NCBI RefSeq assembly: GCF_001039355.2
Contig: NW_019775635.1
Location: 592,121-656,120 of the forward strand
Source: Lingula anatina
Lineage: Eukaryota > Brachiopoda > Lingulata > Lingulida > Lingulidae
Reading direction: 5' to 3'
DNA: 64,000 bases
Shown here: piece after piece, positions 27,501-35,649 of the stretch
Numbering within the stretch: position 1 is the first letter of the stretch
Layout of the letters: every line of letters starts with the position of its first letter
Notes under the pieces: generated by a model
Seen by the model: only the letters and a program-made list of their open reading frames with translations
Told to the model about the DNA's origin: nothing
The model's database searches: none
Translations under genes and position numbers: made by a program

Positions 27501-30500
27501 AAAAAGACATCTTTGTACTGAAATTGTAACAGACCTTGTAAAATCCAGTGTCTGGGAAGTCTCCAGAGACCTGACGACGCTTGAGGCTGCCTTGAGCCAC
27601 AGTGACGCCGCCTGGAGGTCAGACTCCGTAACACTGTTCCAAGGCTGAAGCGAGGCCAACTGGAGCACTGTGTCAATCATTGTGGCAACATCCCTTAGGC
27701 CCTTTCCCAGTGTATACTCTCCATACAGATCACTGAACACTGCAGCCTGAATGGAGAATTACATTTTCATATTGCAAAGCTGAATGAAAATATATGTCAA
27801 CAGTCTCAAATATGTATAAGATAGTAACTAAACTTTACAAAATTTTTGCTATCGAACTATAATGATAGATTAATAAGTTATCAAAAGAAGACCAAATTTA
27901 GCATACCTGATCTGTGAATCAGTATACTTGTATAACATCAAGAATGAGTGGTTAATTCTTCTAAAGATACAAACATCTGTTCTTGAAGTAGATTTTATAA
28001 AATTGGCTCTCAGCCTTCCAATTTCTGGAAATTATACTTACTATTCTGACAATTTCTGCAACATCAATTTCTGTCTGTAGTTTGTTCACAATGACAGGAA
28101 TGAGATCATCTTGTATGCCACATAAACTAGAGGACACAGCGGAGACATCTACAGCAGAACTGAAGACAAGATATTTCTTCAACATGTCTGTACCACACAC
28201 TATGCTCTTGAAGTTGATGCTGCCAGTCAGATTATACAGCTGAAGACCAAAAAATGAAAGGAAACATATTCAATAATTACAGAAAAATAAAAAATTTGAA
28301 GCATATAAACAAATCTATGATCCAACATATGTTAGATTCTATTTAATTTTAATTTAAAATTGCAGTCAGATTTCATTTCACATACTTGTTTTTCATAAAT
28401 CTGAATGTAACACTACTTAGTTTATGTTTTTTTATCATCTCTTTACTAACAATCTCTCATTTGGGAATTATGCATCCATGCACTGACCCATCTTAAAATC
28501 CCAAATGTGCCAGCTATAACAGGTAGTACCCAAAAATTTGTACACTGAATGATAGACACCCAATGTATACATACCCCTGTCATGTTTAATGTAGCAGCCA
28601 ATATGTTATCCACCACATAATCCGGTAGCACTCCTAGCTGTGTCACTAGATAGGATTTCACTTCATCAGGGTTTCGAAACAGCTCTGCCACTGTCCAATT
28701 TTTCCCTGGAATAAACATAAACAAAATCGTCTATCAAACATCTCTGAATTACTGATGTCTAAGACTATGGACAGAAACTCAGAGTCCTTTATTTCAAGCG
28801 TGAAAACGACAAAGCACATATACTTGTAACTAGCACTGACCGTTATTATGTCCAAGCACTGACCGACCAGCCTTGTTCGACTACAGCTTCAAGCTATCTG
28901 CTTCTTATCTGCTTATACAGTAGCCTACAATGCACAACTGTGGTACCCCACCACTTCAGTGCAAATTTTACACCATATCACAAACCTAGAAACTCCTGCA
29001 CTACTGGTGTCTCCAGCGTTGTGGCCAGGGCTTTGATAAGCGTTGCTGTCTGTGGGAGCCCATTGAGGACACTACGTGTCCGGCTGTCATTTAGCAACGG
29101 CTCCATTTCTGCGAACAGCGTGGACAACCTGAAGAACACAACCTCAAATCAACTAATCGCACCTAACACGCTTGGCGCAGCTGCATAATTAGCTGTGATA
29201 GGGCTGTACATTTTCGTATCATAACTACATAAAAACTTGTGCAAACTTTTTGTAGGAAAGCTATTTATAACTAATTACCTCCGACAATGAGGTTATATTT
29301 TCGTCACCGTTTGTTTGTCTGTGTACAGCATTACACAAAAATTAATGGGCGGATTTTGTTTGGTATTTGTTTATCTATGTCGGTACAAGTACATTTCTTT
29401 AAATAGCTAGTCTTTTTATATCGTGCTTAACACTCGACTGTAGCTTTTAGGAATAAAATAATAACCCTGTTATTACGTAACAGAGTCGGGGGGGGGGGGG
29501 GGGGCAGGCTCGACACGGCCAGTTAAACGGCCAGTTAAACGGATTAGTTTTTGATTGCTAGGTCCAAACAGATGGAAGCGTGATTTCAAGGGAGCAGGAC
29601 TAATCTAAGGGTTCGCAATCTTTTAAAAAGATAATAACTCTTCGTTTTGGCAAAAAATGAATTTTCCTGGAGTAATCAATAATTTCCCCATACTTACCAA
29701 TGGTTAATGAATCCATTTTTACATTCAAAGTTAGTTCCTGGTTTTTTCTAAAAAGTTTGTTTTTTTTTTTTTTTGTTATAATCTCTTAAGAGATTATAAC
29801 AGAGTATAGCCATCAGTGGAGGTCATGTGGTCTAAAGACAAGCTCAGATGTCAGAATAATAGCTGTAACTGCCGTTTTTGTGGTAAAACAGAATATATTA
29901 TATTTCTATGAGTTGTTAACAATGTTTTTATTGTGAAATATAGATCTCATATGAAGAGTTATTATCCCTTTAATCTGACTCATGCAGATTGTACTCAACC
30001 AGAGTCCCTGTGGTGTTAGTTCGAACTACCTACATGTAGTACAATAGTTTCACTGTGAACGCAACCTAAATGTTTCGATACAGATTATAGTAGTTCATCA
30101 TGTGAAAAGAGTCTGGGACAAATCTTGTTACATGCAGTGTTAATTTCTTAAAAGAGGTTTATCAACGGAAGGAAAAACAGACCCCCCCAAAAAAAAATCA
30201 AGTAGGCGATGGCATGTCTAAGGAAGGCAAGCAAAATGCTTATGCACACATATCGATCAATTAACGTTTGTTTACACGAAACAACTTTAATATGTTTATG
30301 GGATTTTATCACGTGCCTACCTAGCTGAAGCAGTGCCCGCGGCTGCCGTGTTATCTGCTGCAGTCTCTTCATTGGCACACGTGTTGTTGATGTTGCAGAC
30401 AAATGACTGCACAAAACTCAGGCCACCGGAGTTTGGAAGGGAATAAACAGTATAGTTACCTGAAAATAGTAAAGAAGTAAATGATAACATTAGTTTAAAA

Positions 30501-31746
30501 ATGGCACATATTTTGATAATTGTAGCCTACAACAATGAGGGATTCCCCAACTATAAGCAGTAAAAACGCATGCTTTGTTAGCTTTTGGCTAACCTGTGAC
30601 TGATCAAGTGAAGTTTAATTTTGAAGAAGCTACATCAGTGGAAAATCAACAAATATCTTTGATTCGATTTATTTTCATTTTTTAAATGTATATTCAACTT
30701 ATAATAACATAAAAATTGATTTGATATCCACTTTCCCTAGCCTCAAGAATTGTAGAGTTGTTCAAATGCTTCGTCTATTTGAATAACGAACCCACTCATA
30801 TAATTTATGTAAATCCCCTTATGACACCCTTCCACCGGTACCTTTGACATTTCCCGCATCCCCCTTGAACTTTGACATGTTATAAAATTTTATTTTATGT
30901 GGCACCCGTTTTACAATAAAAAAGAATCAAAGGATATTTTAAGCACTTCTGGACCCAAAAACTAAAATACATATTCCCTGAAACTTATCATGAATCTGAA
31001 AACAGTTATTCGGAAATGTGATGATTATTCTCTAGTGGAATTGTGCCAATGTCGAAAGCCGATTTTCAACATAAAATTTTTTCTTTTTCATTTAATTTTA
31101 TTTTTCTTTCGTATTTGTTTATATTTTAATCATTTTAATAAGTTCTATTTCTTCATATGTCAATACGCATGTATTTATTTTGAAGGTTTTTGATACTGGT
31201 AGATAAGACCCTAATAATAATAATTTGTCATATTATGGTCGCGTTGACACCCTGTGTGAAAATTTCCTGCTATGGCGCATGCAATAACACACACACGAAA
31301 AAAAAAACTGTTGAAAACGTTCGACGAGGTGACTCACAATTTGTCTTCTCTTCCGGGGGCACAGAAACTCTCACCACCACCACCGCTGTAAAGATGGCGA
31401 GCGGCCATGCCACCTTCACTCCTAGAACAACCTGCAAAGGGAAATGAATTCTGTCCATGATAAGATATAAATAACAAAATGTAAGATGATTATAAATAAA
31501 GACTACTCATGATTCTGTACACATAATTATCAATTTGGTTTCGATTATGAAATACTGCATTCCAATTACCAGACATTGTCCCTCCTCCTCCTTCTCTCTC
31601 TCTCCGGAATCAAAAGTTAGACACTGAATTTCAGATAAAAGGTTTAAGATTTCCTTTCCTTCTTTATACTTTTGACTTACCGCATATCTAAGCTGCTGTG
31701 TTAACCCCTTGAGTAAGAGCAAACCTAACTGGCCCGCTATTCCCAT
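583..31746 (-). CDS. ABCA: Giant ABCA-subfamily transporter, 5' part (51 coding exons, 3' end outside window)
   Basis: ABCA proteins are full-length ATP-driven lipid transporters of plasma or vesicle membranes: TM1, large extracellular domain (ECD1), TM2-6, NBD1, then a second half. Joining 51 exons by GT-AG sites (one GC-AG) and matching phases gives 8359 coding bases without a stop, 2786 codons plus one base. Family resemblance is strong at both ends: an N-terminal amphipathic start followed by VAWPLAIF, and later KYEIRMDIDNV, QQMPFPCY, GAVYEREKSRM and EQQGVGINWNNV, all at the places expected for ABCA. NBD1, the second membrane domain and NBD2 must lie left of base 1. ECD1 is about 2500 residues, against roughly 600 in ABCA1; the only comparable human case I know is ABCA13, with ABCA12 intermediate. 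Orthology to ABCA12/13 is therefore plausible but unproven. The ECD is rich in N-glycosylation sequons. Exon details are given unit by unit below. Confidence 0.93.
2476..5217 (-). CDS. ABCA: ABCA single-copy C-terminal part of ECD1 (6 exons)
   Basis: Exons 5024-5217, 4570-4680, 4063-4179, 3539-3791, 3013-3148 and 2476-2649. The first contains MLCGTETAF, a 30-residue Ser/Thr-rich insert and LPASCEALYQQ. The second has IIWTYMEPLMRGKVPFYP, corresponding to the ABCA1 segment around KALKPLLVGKILYTP. Exon 3013-3148 has a Ser-rich loop with RKKRA, a potential furin-type site, just before VKYEIRMDIDNVARTDRMRD, a family hallmark. Exon 2476-2649 has FGEDMRYMRGFIQLQEMVEQ and QQMPFPCYEKDE. Confidence 0.91.
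3286..3334. repeat. (ATT)n microsatellite
   Basis: Sixteen perfect ATT triplets in an ABCA intron. Confidence 0.98.
5552..7087 (-). CDS. ABCA: ABCA ECD1 unit 11 (exons A-B-C and shortened D)
   Basis: Exons A 6951-7087, B 6671-6789, C 6026-6238 and D 5552-5729. B contains VFLNETAMEVFLTDTVNLPS, which resembles the canonical ABCA NETF...LSLP segment and unit 1 B. C has cysteines at SIFCDPQ and TALCAMN. D is 178 bases and leaves in phase 1 instead of 2, which marks the exit from the array into the single-copy end of ECD1. Confidence 0.86.
7282..8898 (-). CDS. ABCA: ABCA ECD1 unit 10 (exons A-B-C-D)
   Basis: Exons A 8780-8898, B 8346-8470, C 7872-8069 and D 7282-7487. The full four-exon form returns. 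C has the paired cysteines (SVLCNVTAL and AAICGPNK). B is followed in the intron by a CA microsatellite (8514-8556) lying close to the acceptor. Confidence 0.86.
8514..8556. repeat. (CA)n microsatellite
   Basis: About 21 perfect AC/CA dinucleotides, roughly 45 bases upstream (in transcript sense) of ABCA unit 10 exon B. Confidence 0.98.
9255..9421 (-). CDS. ABCA: ABCA ECD1 unit 9, C/D exon
   Basis: A single 167-base exon entered in phase 0 and left in phase 2. It encodes MGEMMTMNFSSPVSCDSLAS and TKCMAPDMAHMDFG, and is the partner of the A and B segments fused into the preceding exon. It is the last of the shortened units. Confidence 0.84.
9955..11218 (-). CDS. ABCA: ABCA ECD1 unit 8 with exon fused to A and B of unit 9
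   Basis: Exons A 11103-11218, B 10665-10765 and a 372-base exon 9955-10326. The first part of the long exon is the unit 8 C/D segment (SFNCSEIVSLSTTL and TSCLMAS). It continues directly into an A-like segment (GSCVQAASTG) and a B-like segment (MMCYGMSMNVTALM) and leaves in phase 0, as a B exon would. Two introns present in the sister units are therefore absent here. Confidence 0.83.
11505..13251 (-). CDS. ABCA: ABCA ECD1 unit 7 (short form)
   Basis: Exons A 13121-13251 (131 bases, the same as A of unit 6), B 12307-12395 (89 bases, the same as B of unit 6) and C/D 11505-11710. A has SGTCSSLESML, B has FLCDAVSGDV and C/D has SYNCSDAIALVTKL. The identical A and B exon lengths and shared motifs show that units 6 and 7 arose from a recent common copy. 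The intron between A and B contains a 67-base near-pure T tract. Confidence 0.85.
12516..12582. repeat. Poly(T) tract, one interruption
   Basis: 67 bases, all T except one C. It reads as poly(A) in the sense strand of the ABCA intron. It could be a retroposed-element tail, but no element body is recognisable beside it. Confidence 0.95.
13737..18903 (-). CDS. ABCA: ABCA ECD1 unit 6 (short form: A, B, C/D) flanking the 4.3-kb intron
   Basis: Exons A 18773-18903, B 18216-18304 and C/D 13737-13936. In units 6-9 the separate C and D exons are replaced by one exon of about 200 bases entered in phase 0 and left in phase 2. A contains GSTCDAV and B contains LLCDYMSM, so two cysteines have moved to A and B; C/D begins with a Ser/Thr/Asn-rich stretch and then FSCSATLAKE. 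The intron 13937-18215 is by far the largest in the array and houses the antisense BH3-only gene. Confidence 0.84.
13937..16472. other. Intron sequence of the ABCA gene upstream of the nested gene
   Basis: About 2.5 kb of AT-rich intron DNA. I see no coding exon fitting either gene. The only notable items are the E-boxes and the TATA-like box listed separately. The 5' end of the BH3-only transcript presumably lies here. Confidence 0.5.
15873..15880 (+). promoter_or_regulatory. TATA-like box upstream of the BH3-only gene
   Basis: TATATAAA in the context ACAGG...TACAGG, about 600 bases before the ATG and on the same strand. Two CACGTG E-boxes lie further upstream (15334-15339 and 15637-15642). 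In AT-rich intron DNA such matches are cheap, so promoter identity is only suggested by position. Confidence 0.25.
16485..17678 (+). CDS. BH3-only (Bim/Bmf-like) apoptosis regulator candidate, nested antisense in the ABCA intron
   Basis: Two exons, 16485-16853 and 17424-17678, joined by a GTGAG donor and TTTCAG acceptor in phase 0, giving 207 residues. An in-frame TAA at 16473 precedes the ATG, and a second ATG follows immediately. Residues 100-112 read IGLDLRKISDDLN, a full BH3 pattern (hydrophobic residues I100, L104, I107 and L111, with S108-D109 at the small-Asp position) close to the Bim core. Residues 63-68, HSVQTE, fit an LC8 dynein-light-chain motif; Bim and Bmf also carry one N-terminal to BH3. 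Other parts are an acidic run at 17-23 and, after the BH3, a short hydrophobic FFQRLYRLLF at 153-162 followed by a basic region, with no strong tail anchor. BH3-only proteins bind BCL-2-family grooves and promote mitochondrial apoptosis. The whole gene lies in the ABCA intron 13937-18215 on the other strand. Function is inferred from the short motif; chance similarity remains possible. Confidence 0.78.
19320..21279 (-). CDS. ABCA: ABCA ECD1 unit 5 (exons A-B-C-D; A ends at a GC donor)
   Basis: Exons A 21122-21279, B 20628-20767, C 19827-20027 and D 19320-19537. With the module's phase rule (A must leave in phase 1), the only donor that fits after exon A is GC in the context ATG|GCAAGTA, the usual consensus of GC-AG introns. 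A nearby GT would give the wrong phase. Exon C has the paired cysteines (MSICYNV and SLLCEAL). Confidence 0.84.
21503..23194 (-). CDS. ABCA: ABCA ECD1 unit 4 (exons A-B-C-D, enlarged C)
   Basis: Exons A 23055-23194, B 22623-22750, C 22137-22478 and D 21503-21702. Exon C is 342 bases, against 177-213 in other units, because its 5' half has grown by a 33-base in-frame tandem repeat (22321-22419). The repeat adds Asn-Val-Thr-type sequons. Its 3' half retains the two cysteines (FNICNSS and EMVCNST). Phases follow the module rule. Confidence 0.87.
22321..22419 (-). repeat. 33-base coding tandem repeat in ABCA unit 4 exon C (3 copies)
   Basis: Three adjacent 33-base units beginning ACATTGGTAA or ACATTACTAA on the plus strand. 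In the reading frame each gives an 11-residue unit of the type NVTESANQTLT, keeping the frame and adding N-glycosylation sequons. Confidence 0.93.
23523..25100 (-). CDS. ABCA: ABCA ECD1 unit 3 (exons A-B-C-D)
   Basis: Exons A 24946-25100, B 24554-24660, C 24023-24199 and D 23523-23767. A is Met/Gln/His-rich (MDQNNTHWQMMKMNMF). B, again 107 bases, begins AMYSQSTAIFQLVNHT, clearly paralogous to unit 2 B. C has the paired cysteines (ALICNPSM and SLICTNVT) and the motif PSSVPV, matching PSYVPV at the same place in unit 2. Confidence 0.87.
25458..25474. repeat. Poly(G) run
   Basis: Seventeen G in the intron between units 2 and 3. A second 17-G run occurs at 29488-29504. Confidence 0.95.
25533..27139 (-). 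CDS. ABCA: ABCA ECD1 unit 2 (exons A-B-C-D)
   Basis: Exons A 27012-27139, B 26636-26742, C 25976-26167 and D 25533-25744. The phase pattern is the same as unit 1. Exon B (107 bases) begins AMYNSSSMFGKLMNYT and closely resembles exon B of unit 3, which has the same length. Exon C keeps the two cysteines (LFCNYTE and EVCTNM), followed by a predicted helix. Exon D is 212 bases, identical in length to D of unit 1. Confidence 0.87.
27535..29128 (-). CDS. ABCA: ABCA ECD1 unit 1 (exons A-B-C-D)
   Basis: Exons A 28986-29128, B 28575-28705, C 28042-28239 and D 27535-27746. Phases entering and leaving are A 2 to 1, B 1 to 0, C 0 to 0 and D 0 to 2, and this scheme recurs in the following units. This unit is the closest to ordinary ABCA ECD1: A has RLSTLFAEMEPLL, B has a long Leu/Val helix with DNILAATLNMTG, and C carries two cysteines about 30 residues apart (SIVCGTD and SSLCGIQ) like the paired cysteines of ABCA1. 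It is the likely founder of the array. Confidence 0.88.
29270..29960. repeat. Dispersed-repeat-like intron segment with 26-base perfect palindrome and poly(G)
   Basis: The start (CCTCCGACAATGAGGTTATA, then TTTGTTTGTCTGTGTACAGC and ATGGGCGGATTTTG) has the look of a common invertebrate dispersed repeat. The segment includes 17 G at 29488-29504, a direct repeat of GGCCAGTTAAACGG, and a perfect 26-base palindrome centred on CTTAAG at 29775-29800. Limits are approximate. Confidence 0.45.
30321..31746 (-). CDS. ABCA: ABCA exons 1-3: start codon, TM1 and beginning of ECD1
   Basis: Coding exons 31681-31746, 31338-31431 and 30321-30459. The ATG at 31744-31746 opens MGIAGQLGLLLLKGLT, the usual ABCA cytoplasmic leader. 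It is followed across the first intron (phase 0) by VVLGVKVAWPLAIFTAVVVV, the first transmembrane helix, and then VSVPPEEK. Exon 3 (entered in phase 1) carries LPNSGGLSFVQSFVCNINNT, matching the conserved ABCA stretch with an internal Cys and Asn-rich turn. A splice acceptor just upstream of the ATG (exon boundary at 31774) implies at least one non-coding 5' exon further right. Confidence 0.92.
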
Positions 31747-31774
31747 GCGTGTCGCACTCAGTGATTAAAATTGA

Positions 31775-32978
31775 CTGCAGAAAGGAGAAGAGAGACTCAT
31801 AATTGTTTATAATTTTTTATATTTATCATTCACAATCCATTCGACAACAGTGATAACAATGAAACGTAATTTAACACCAGATAATTAACAGAAAAAGTAC
31901 AGTCAAAATGTATCTACCCATGCTGCAGATGTACATGTAGTTGACTTTCACTGTCGGGAAAACGCAATGAAAGATATCCCTTCGCCTGTGATTTTGAAAT
32001 TTAATTTCTTACTTTTTTCTGAACAGTTGAAAAATTATCAGTTTCATGTTTTTTTTCACTATTATTTTGTGGAAAGTTACCCATATTTTGTAGCACTTGA
32101 CTTCAACAATTTAGCTTAATTATTGAGGACGAAAACAAGCTAACTGGCAAGAGATACACACGAGAATAACGAGAGAATGCGAATATATAAAGTTGCAGAT
32201 ATTATGGTACAATAATTTTTGTCAGATTTTGTATCAGAATATCCTTACATTGGCAAGTATGTTATTTACAATTAGTTAATCAGTTTGGAAATCACTTTGT
32301 TGTAAATGTTGGTATTATCTTTGTGCTGTGGATGGCCTGGTGTGTATGCCCAAGACTTGTTATATCCCCTTCACGGAATAACTCGTAAATTGCACTTTTA
32401 CGGACAGTAAAAAGGCAAATAAGGTATGTTTATATTACAGTTGACCTACGGCAGCAAGATGGTTTTATATAAATGTAAGAATTTCTTTGGTTTTGAATTC
32501 GAATCTGATGGTCAGTAACTCGGTTTATAAGAGAAAATTTTCGATAGTTCGTGATTTTTTTCTTTTTATTGACACAATCTACAAACAACCGCGTTGTTAT
32601 TAAATTATAAATATATTAGATTTAATCAAGAAAAATTAATGCAATGATACAGATACTTAACACATTTGCACATGCATTGATGTAGTTTGTTTAAGGTGAA
32701 TATTTTCTGCTGATATTCTTTCCTTTGGTCAATGCTTGTTCACGATCAACATACGCCAAAGCACGCTGCTATAAAGTTGGATGAATCTCAAAATCCTTAT
32801 TTTGCTGCGTTCAAAATGGGACTTGAGGCATATCATTTGCGAGTTTAATCGGTGGTGCATAGCACATAGTTTTTTGAAAAAAAAAAGATGTTCAGAAAAA
32901 GGAATTGTTCAATGAAATTCTGTCAATCCTGGATATTCCTATATCATTTTCGCCCGGCAAACTTATATTGCTCTAAGG
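31775..32978. other. Non-coding region upstream of the ABCA start
   Basis: No open frame with coding character. Any non-coding 5' exon or promoter of the ABCA gene should lie here or further right, but I cannot place it by sequence. Confidence 0.45.
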
Positions 32979-34724
32979 TTCCACACAAAATAAAAGTGAA
33001 TATTATTTAACTTGAATAGTTTTAACACATTACGTTTCTAATATGAGAATTTTTCAAGATTCATCGTTATATTTTCATTTGTTTTAGTATGTCAGTGGCG
33101 TTTTCACCAAAATGCCAAATAATTTTGAAATATACAAAACAAAACCTTTGTATACACATGCAAATATCGTGGCGATTTGATTGAGAACATCAGGGATAGG
33201 ATCTAAGACGACCTGGAGCGTTTCTAAAATTGTTTGAAGCGTATGCTGTTTCAATCATACTAACGACTGGATCGGAAAGAAATATACAATATTCAAAAGA
33301 AAAATCTTTATATAATACCCCGTAGGGAGTACGTCAGCGTTCGCAGAGAGAAATACATGTACAAAGCGGGCATTTAACGCTCAAAGCTGCAAATTTCAGG
33401 TCGCCCAGGTCATTGCGCAACCGGAATTTCGCAATATCTGTGAAATAAAAGCTACGCCAGACAGTGGTGTATAATAAGATCACGGGTATTTATTTCGATA
33501 TCGTTACTGAAATATAGCATAAAACCATGTACGCGAGGAAGTCCGCATCAAAAATAGCACTAATTTGGTAAAAAAAAAATGAAATCAAAAAATGAATAAA
33601 TGAATAAATGATGTAAAATACGGGGTCATATATGTTTGCACCCTGAAGCTTATAACTATGTTGCAATGCCACGGAGTTCTAATTTACATTTTCAGTCAGT
33701 CAGCTACCTATTTTAAAGCAGCAGAAAGAAAAAAAAGACGTGCGACGTATGTAATCTGAAACATGAGAAGAGGGTCCCCTCCGACTACGGGGCTCTCTGT
33801 AGTCTGTTACNNNNNNNNNNNNNNNNNNNNNNNNNAAAAAGGAATTGATTCCACACAAAAAAAAAATTAATTCCAAACAATATAAAACTGAATATTATTT
33901 AACTTGAATAGTTTTAACACATTGCGTTTCTTATATGAGAATTGATCAAGATTCATCGTTATTTTTTCATTTGTTTTAGTATGTCAGTGGCGTTTTCACC
34001 AAAATGCCAAATAATTTTGAAATATACAAAACAAAATCTATGTGCACACTTGCAAATATCATGTGCTATAAAATACTTTACAGGTTTTATAGTAGCGATT
34101 TGATTGAGAACATCAGGGATAGGATCTAAGACGACCTGGAGCGTTTCTAAAATTGTTTGAAGCGTATGCTGTTTCAATCATACTAACGACTGGATCGGAA
34201 AGAAATATACAATATTCAAAAGAAAAATCTTTTGATAATACCCCGTAGGGAGCACGTCAGCGTTCGCAGAGAGAAATACATGTACAAAGCAGTCATTTAA
34301 CGCTCAAAGCTGCAATTTCAGGTCGCCCGGTCATTGCGCAACGGGAATTTCGCAATATCAGTGAACTGGAAATAAAAGCTATACGCCAGACAGTGGAGTA
34401 TAATAAGATCACGGGTATTTATTTCGCAATCGTTACTGAAATATAGCATAATACCAGTCCGCATCAAAAATAGCACTAATTTGGTAAAAAAAAAAATGAA
34501 ATCAAAAAATGAATAAATAATAGTTTGCACCCTTAAGCTTATATCCATGTTGCAATGCCACGTGGTTCTAATTTACATTTTTCAGTCAGTCAGCTACCTA
34601 TTTTAAAGCAGCAGAGATACCAAATATACATTTCATTTGTGATAAAGAAAAAAGTGCGACGTATGTAATCTAAAATATGAGAAGAGGTTCCCCTCCGACT
34701 ACAGGGCTATCTGTAGTCTGTTGC
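32979..34724. repeat. Near-identical direct duplication across an assembly gap
   Basis: Copy 1 (about 32979-33810) and copy 2 (about 33871-34724) share long blocks, for example CGATTTGATTGAGAACATCA and CGTCAGCGTTCGCAGAGAGA, with small indels and single-base differences. The 25 N at 33811-33835 separate them. Copy 1 stops at the gap exactly where copy 2 continues past GTAGTCTGTT. This is what two alleles placed in tandem by an assembler look like, although a genuine tandem duplication is possible. Confidence 0.88.
33811..33835. other. Assembly gap (25 N)
   Basis: Run of 25 N, a placeholder size, lying between the two copies of the duplicated block. Confidence 0.99.
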
Positions 34725-35399
34725 AAAATAGAATGAATTGATTAAATTTTGTATCAAATAACACAAACCCCCGTTATTGGAAGGGAGGGGAAATGCGGCA
34801 TGAAATATCCCGTGTAACAGATTTTGATAGAAATCTATCATATGTATCTAAATACCCAATGACAAATTTACCGTATATTTATATGTTTATATGTTCCCAC
34901 CTTTCTTTTTTTAGAGATTTCCATGCGTTATCTTATATTTCAGTACTTTTAAACAACTGATGATTTTATATGGTTTATAAAATATCGCCTTAAATATTCG
35001 TGTCAGTTGCCATGCGTTATCTCGTCTTTTGATGTGTTATTCTATAGTAAACGGACTTTTTTTAATTGATACAAGCACACAATCCGCCTTATGCTGATAA
35101 ACTACCTCGAGCTACGATTATCAAAATAGCATCTGGAGTATAAACTGATGAATCAAGTAATGCAATGCAGCTGTAACTGAACTAATTAAAAAGTTTTTTG
35201 ACTAAACGTGTCTCTAAAAATGTACCATGGAAAATCCTTTTTAACGCAACGCATTTTTATGATATTGCATAATAACGATTCTCTTACAACCCCAGTAGCG
35301 GTTAGAACGGCGACCGACTTGTCATTGTCCTGTACAGTCAAAACAGTATTTTAACATATTCTTATCAATTAACTTACTCATCAATTGTCATCCCCTTAC

Positions 35400-35602
35400 C
35401 TGTGATGTGCAAGACTGGCGGCCAGGCGTGGGAGAGAAATAATGTAAATAAAACTGCCAGCGACTGGTGACCACTTCAAGAACTTCACTTTTTTGTTTGC
35501 ACCGTATTTCGCAAGTCCCTGACACCTGAGGATGTCACTGGCAACGCTTACTATGTTTACCTGTTCCTCTAGGTCGTCGGAGTGTTTGTGAACCCGGATC
35601 AT
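35400..35602 (-). other. Possible non-coding 5' exon (ABCA gene)
   Basis: On the minus strand a good splice donor (ACAG|GTAAGGGG) sits at 35399/35400 and could splice to the acceptor at 31775 before the ABCA ATG. The open frame here encodes nothing recognisable. The assignment rests only on donor quality and position; the upper limit is arbitrary. Confidence 0.2.
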
Positions 35603-35649
35603 TGTTTATTGGCCAGGTGCCACAAAGCCGATATAGTAGGAGTAATCTA

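Noticed and set aside
30001-30060. GTTCGAACTACC resembling a tRNA T-arm
   Set aside because: No acceptor, D- or anticodon-arm pairing around it. No tRNA or rRNA gene found anywhere in the window.
33959-34177. 72-residue minus-strand frame with LQTILETLQVVLDPIPDVLN
   Set aside because: The first half looks protein-like and is kept in both copies of the duplicated block, but there is no acceptor or donor in the right phase and nothing connecting it to the ABCA gene. Left as possible exon relic only.
35396-35602. 68-residue minus-strand frame as an upstream coding exon of the ABCA gene
   Set aside because: The ABCA N terminus is already complete at 31746 with its canonical leader. At most this is non-coding 5' exon sequence.
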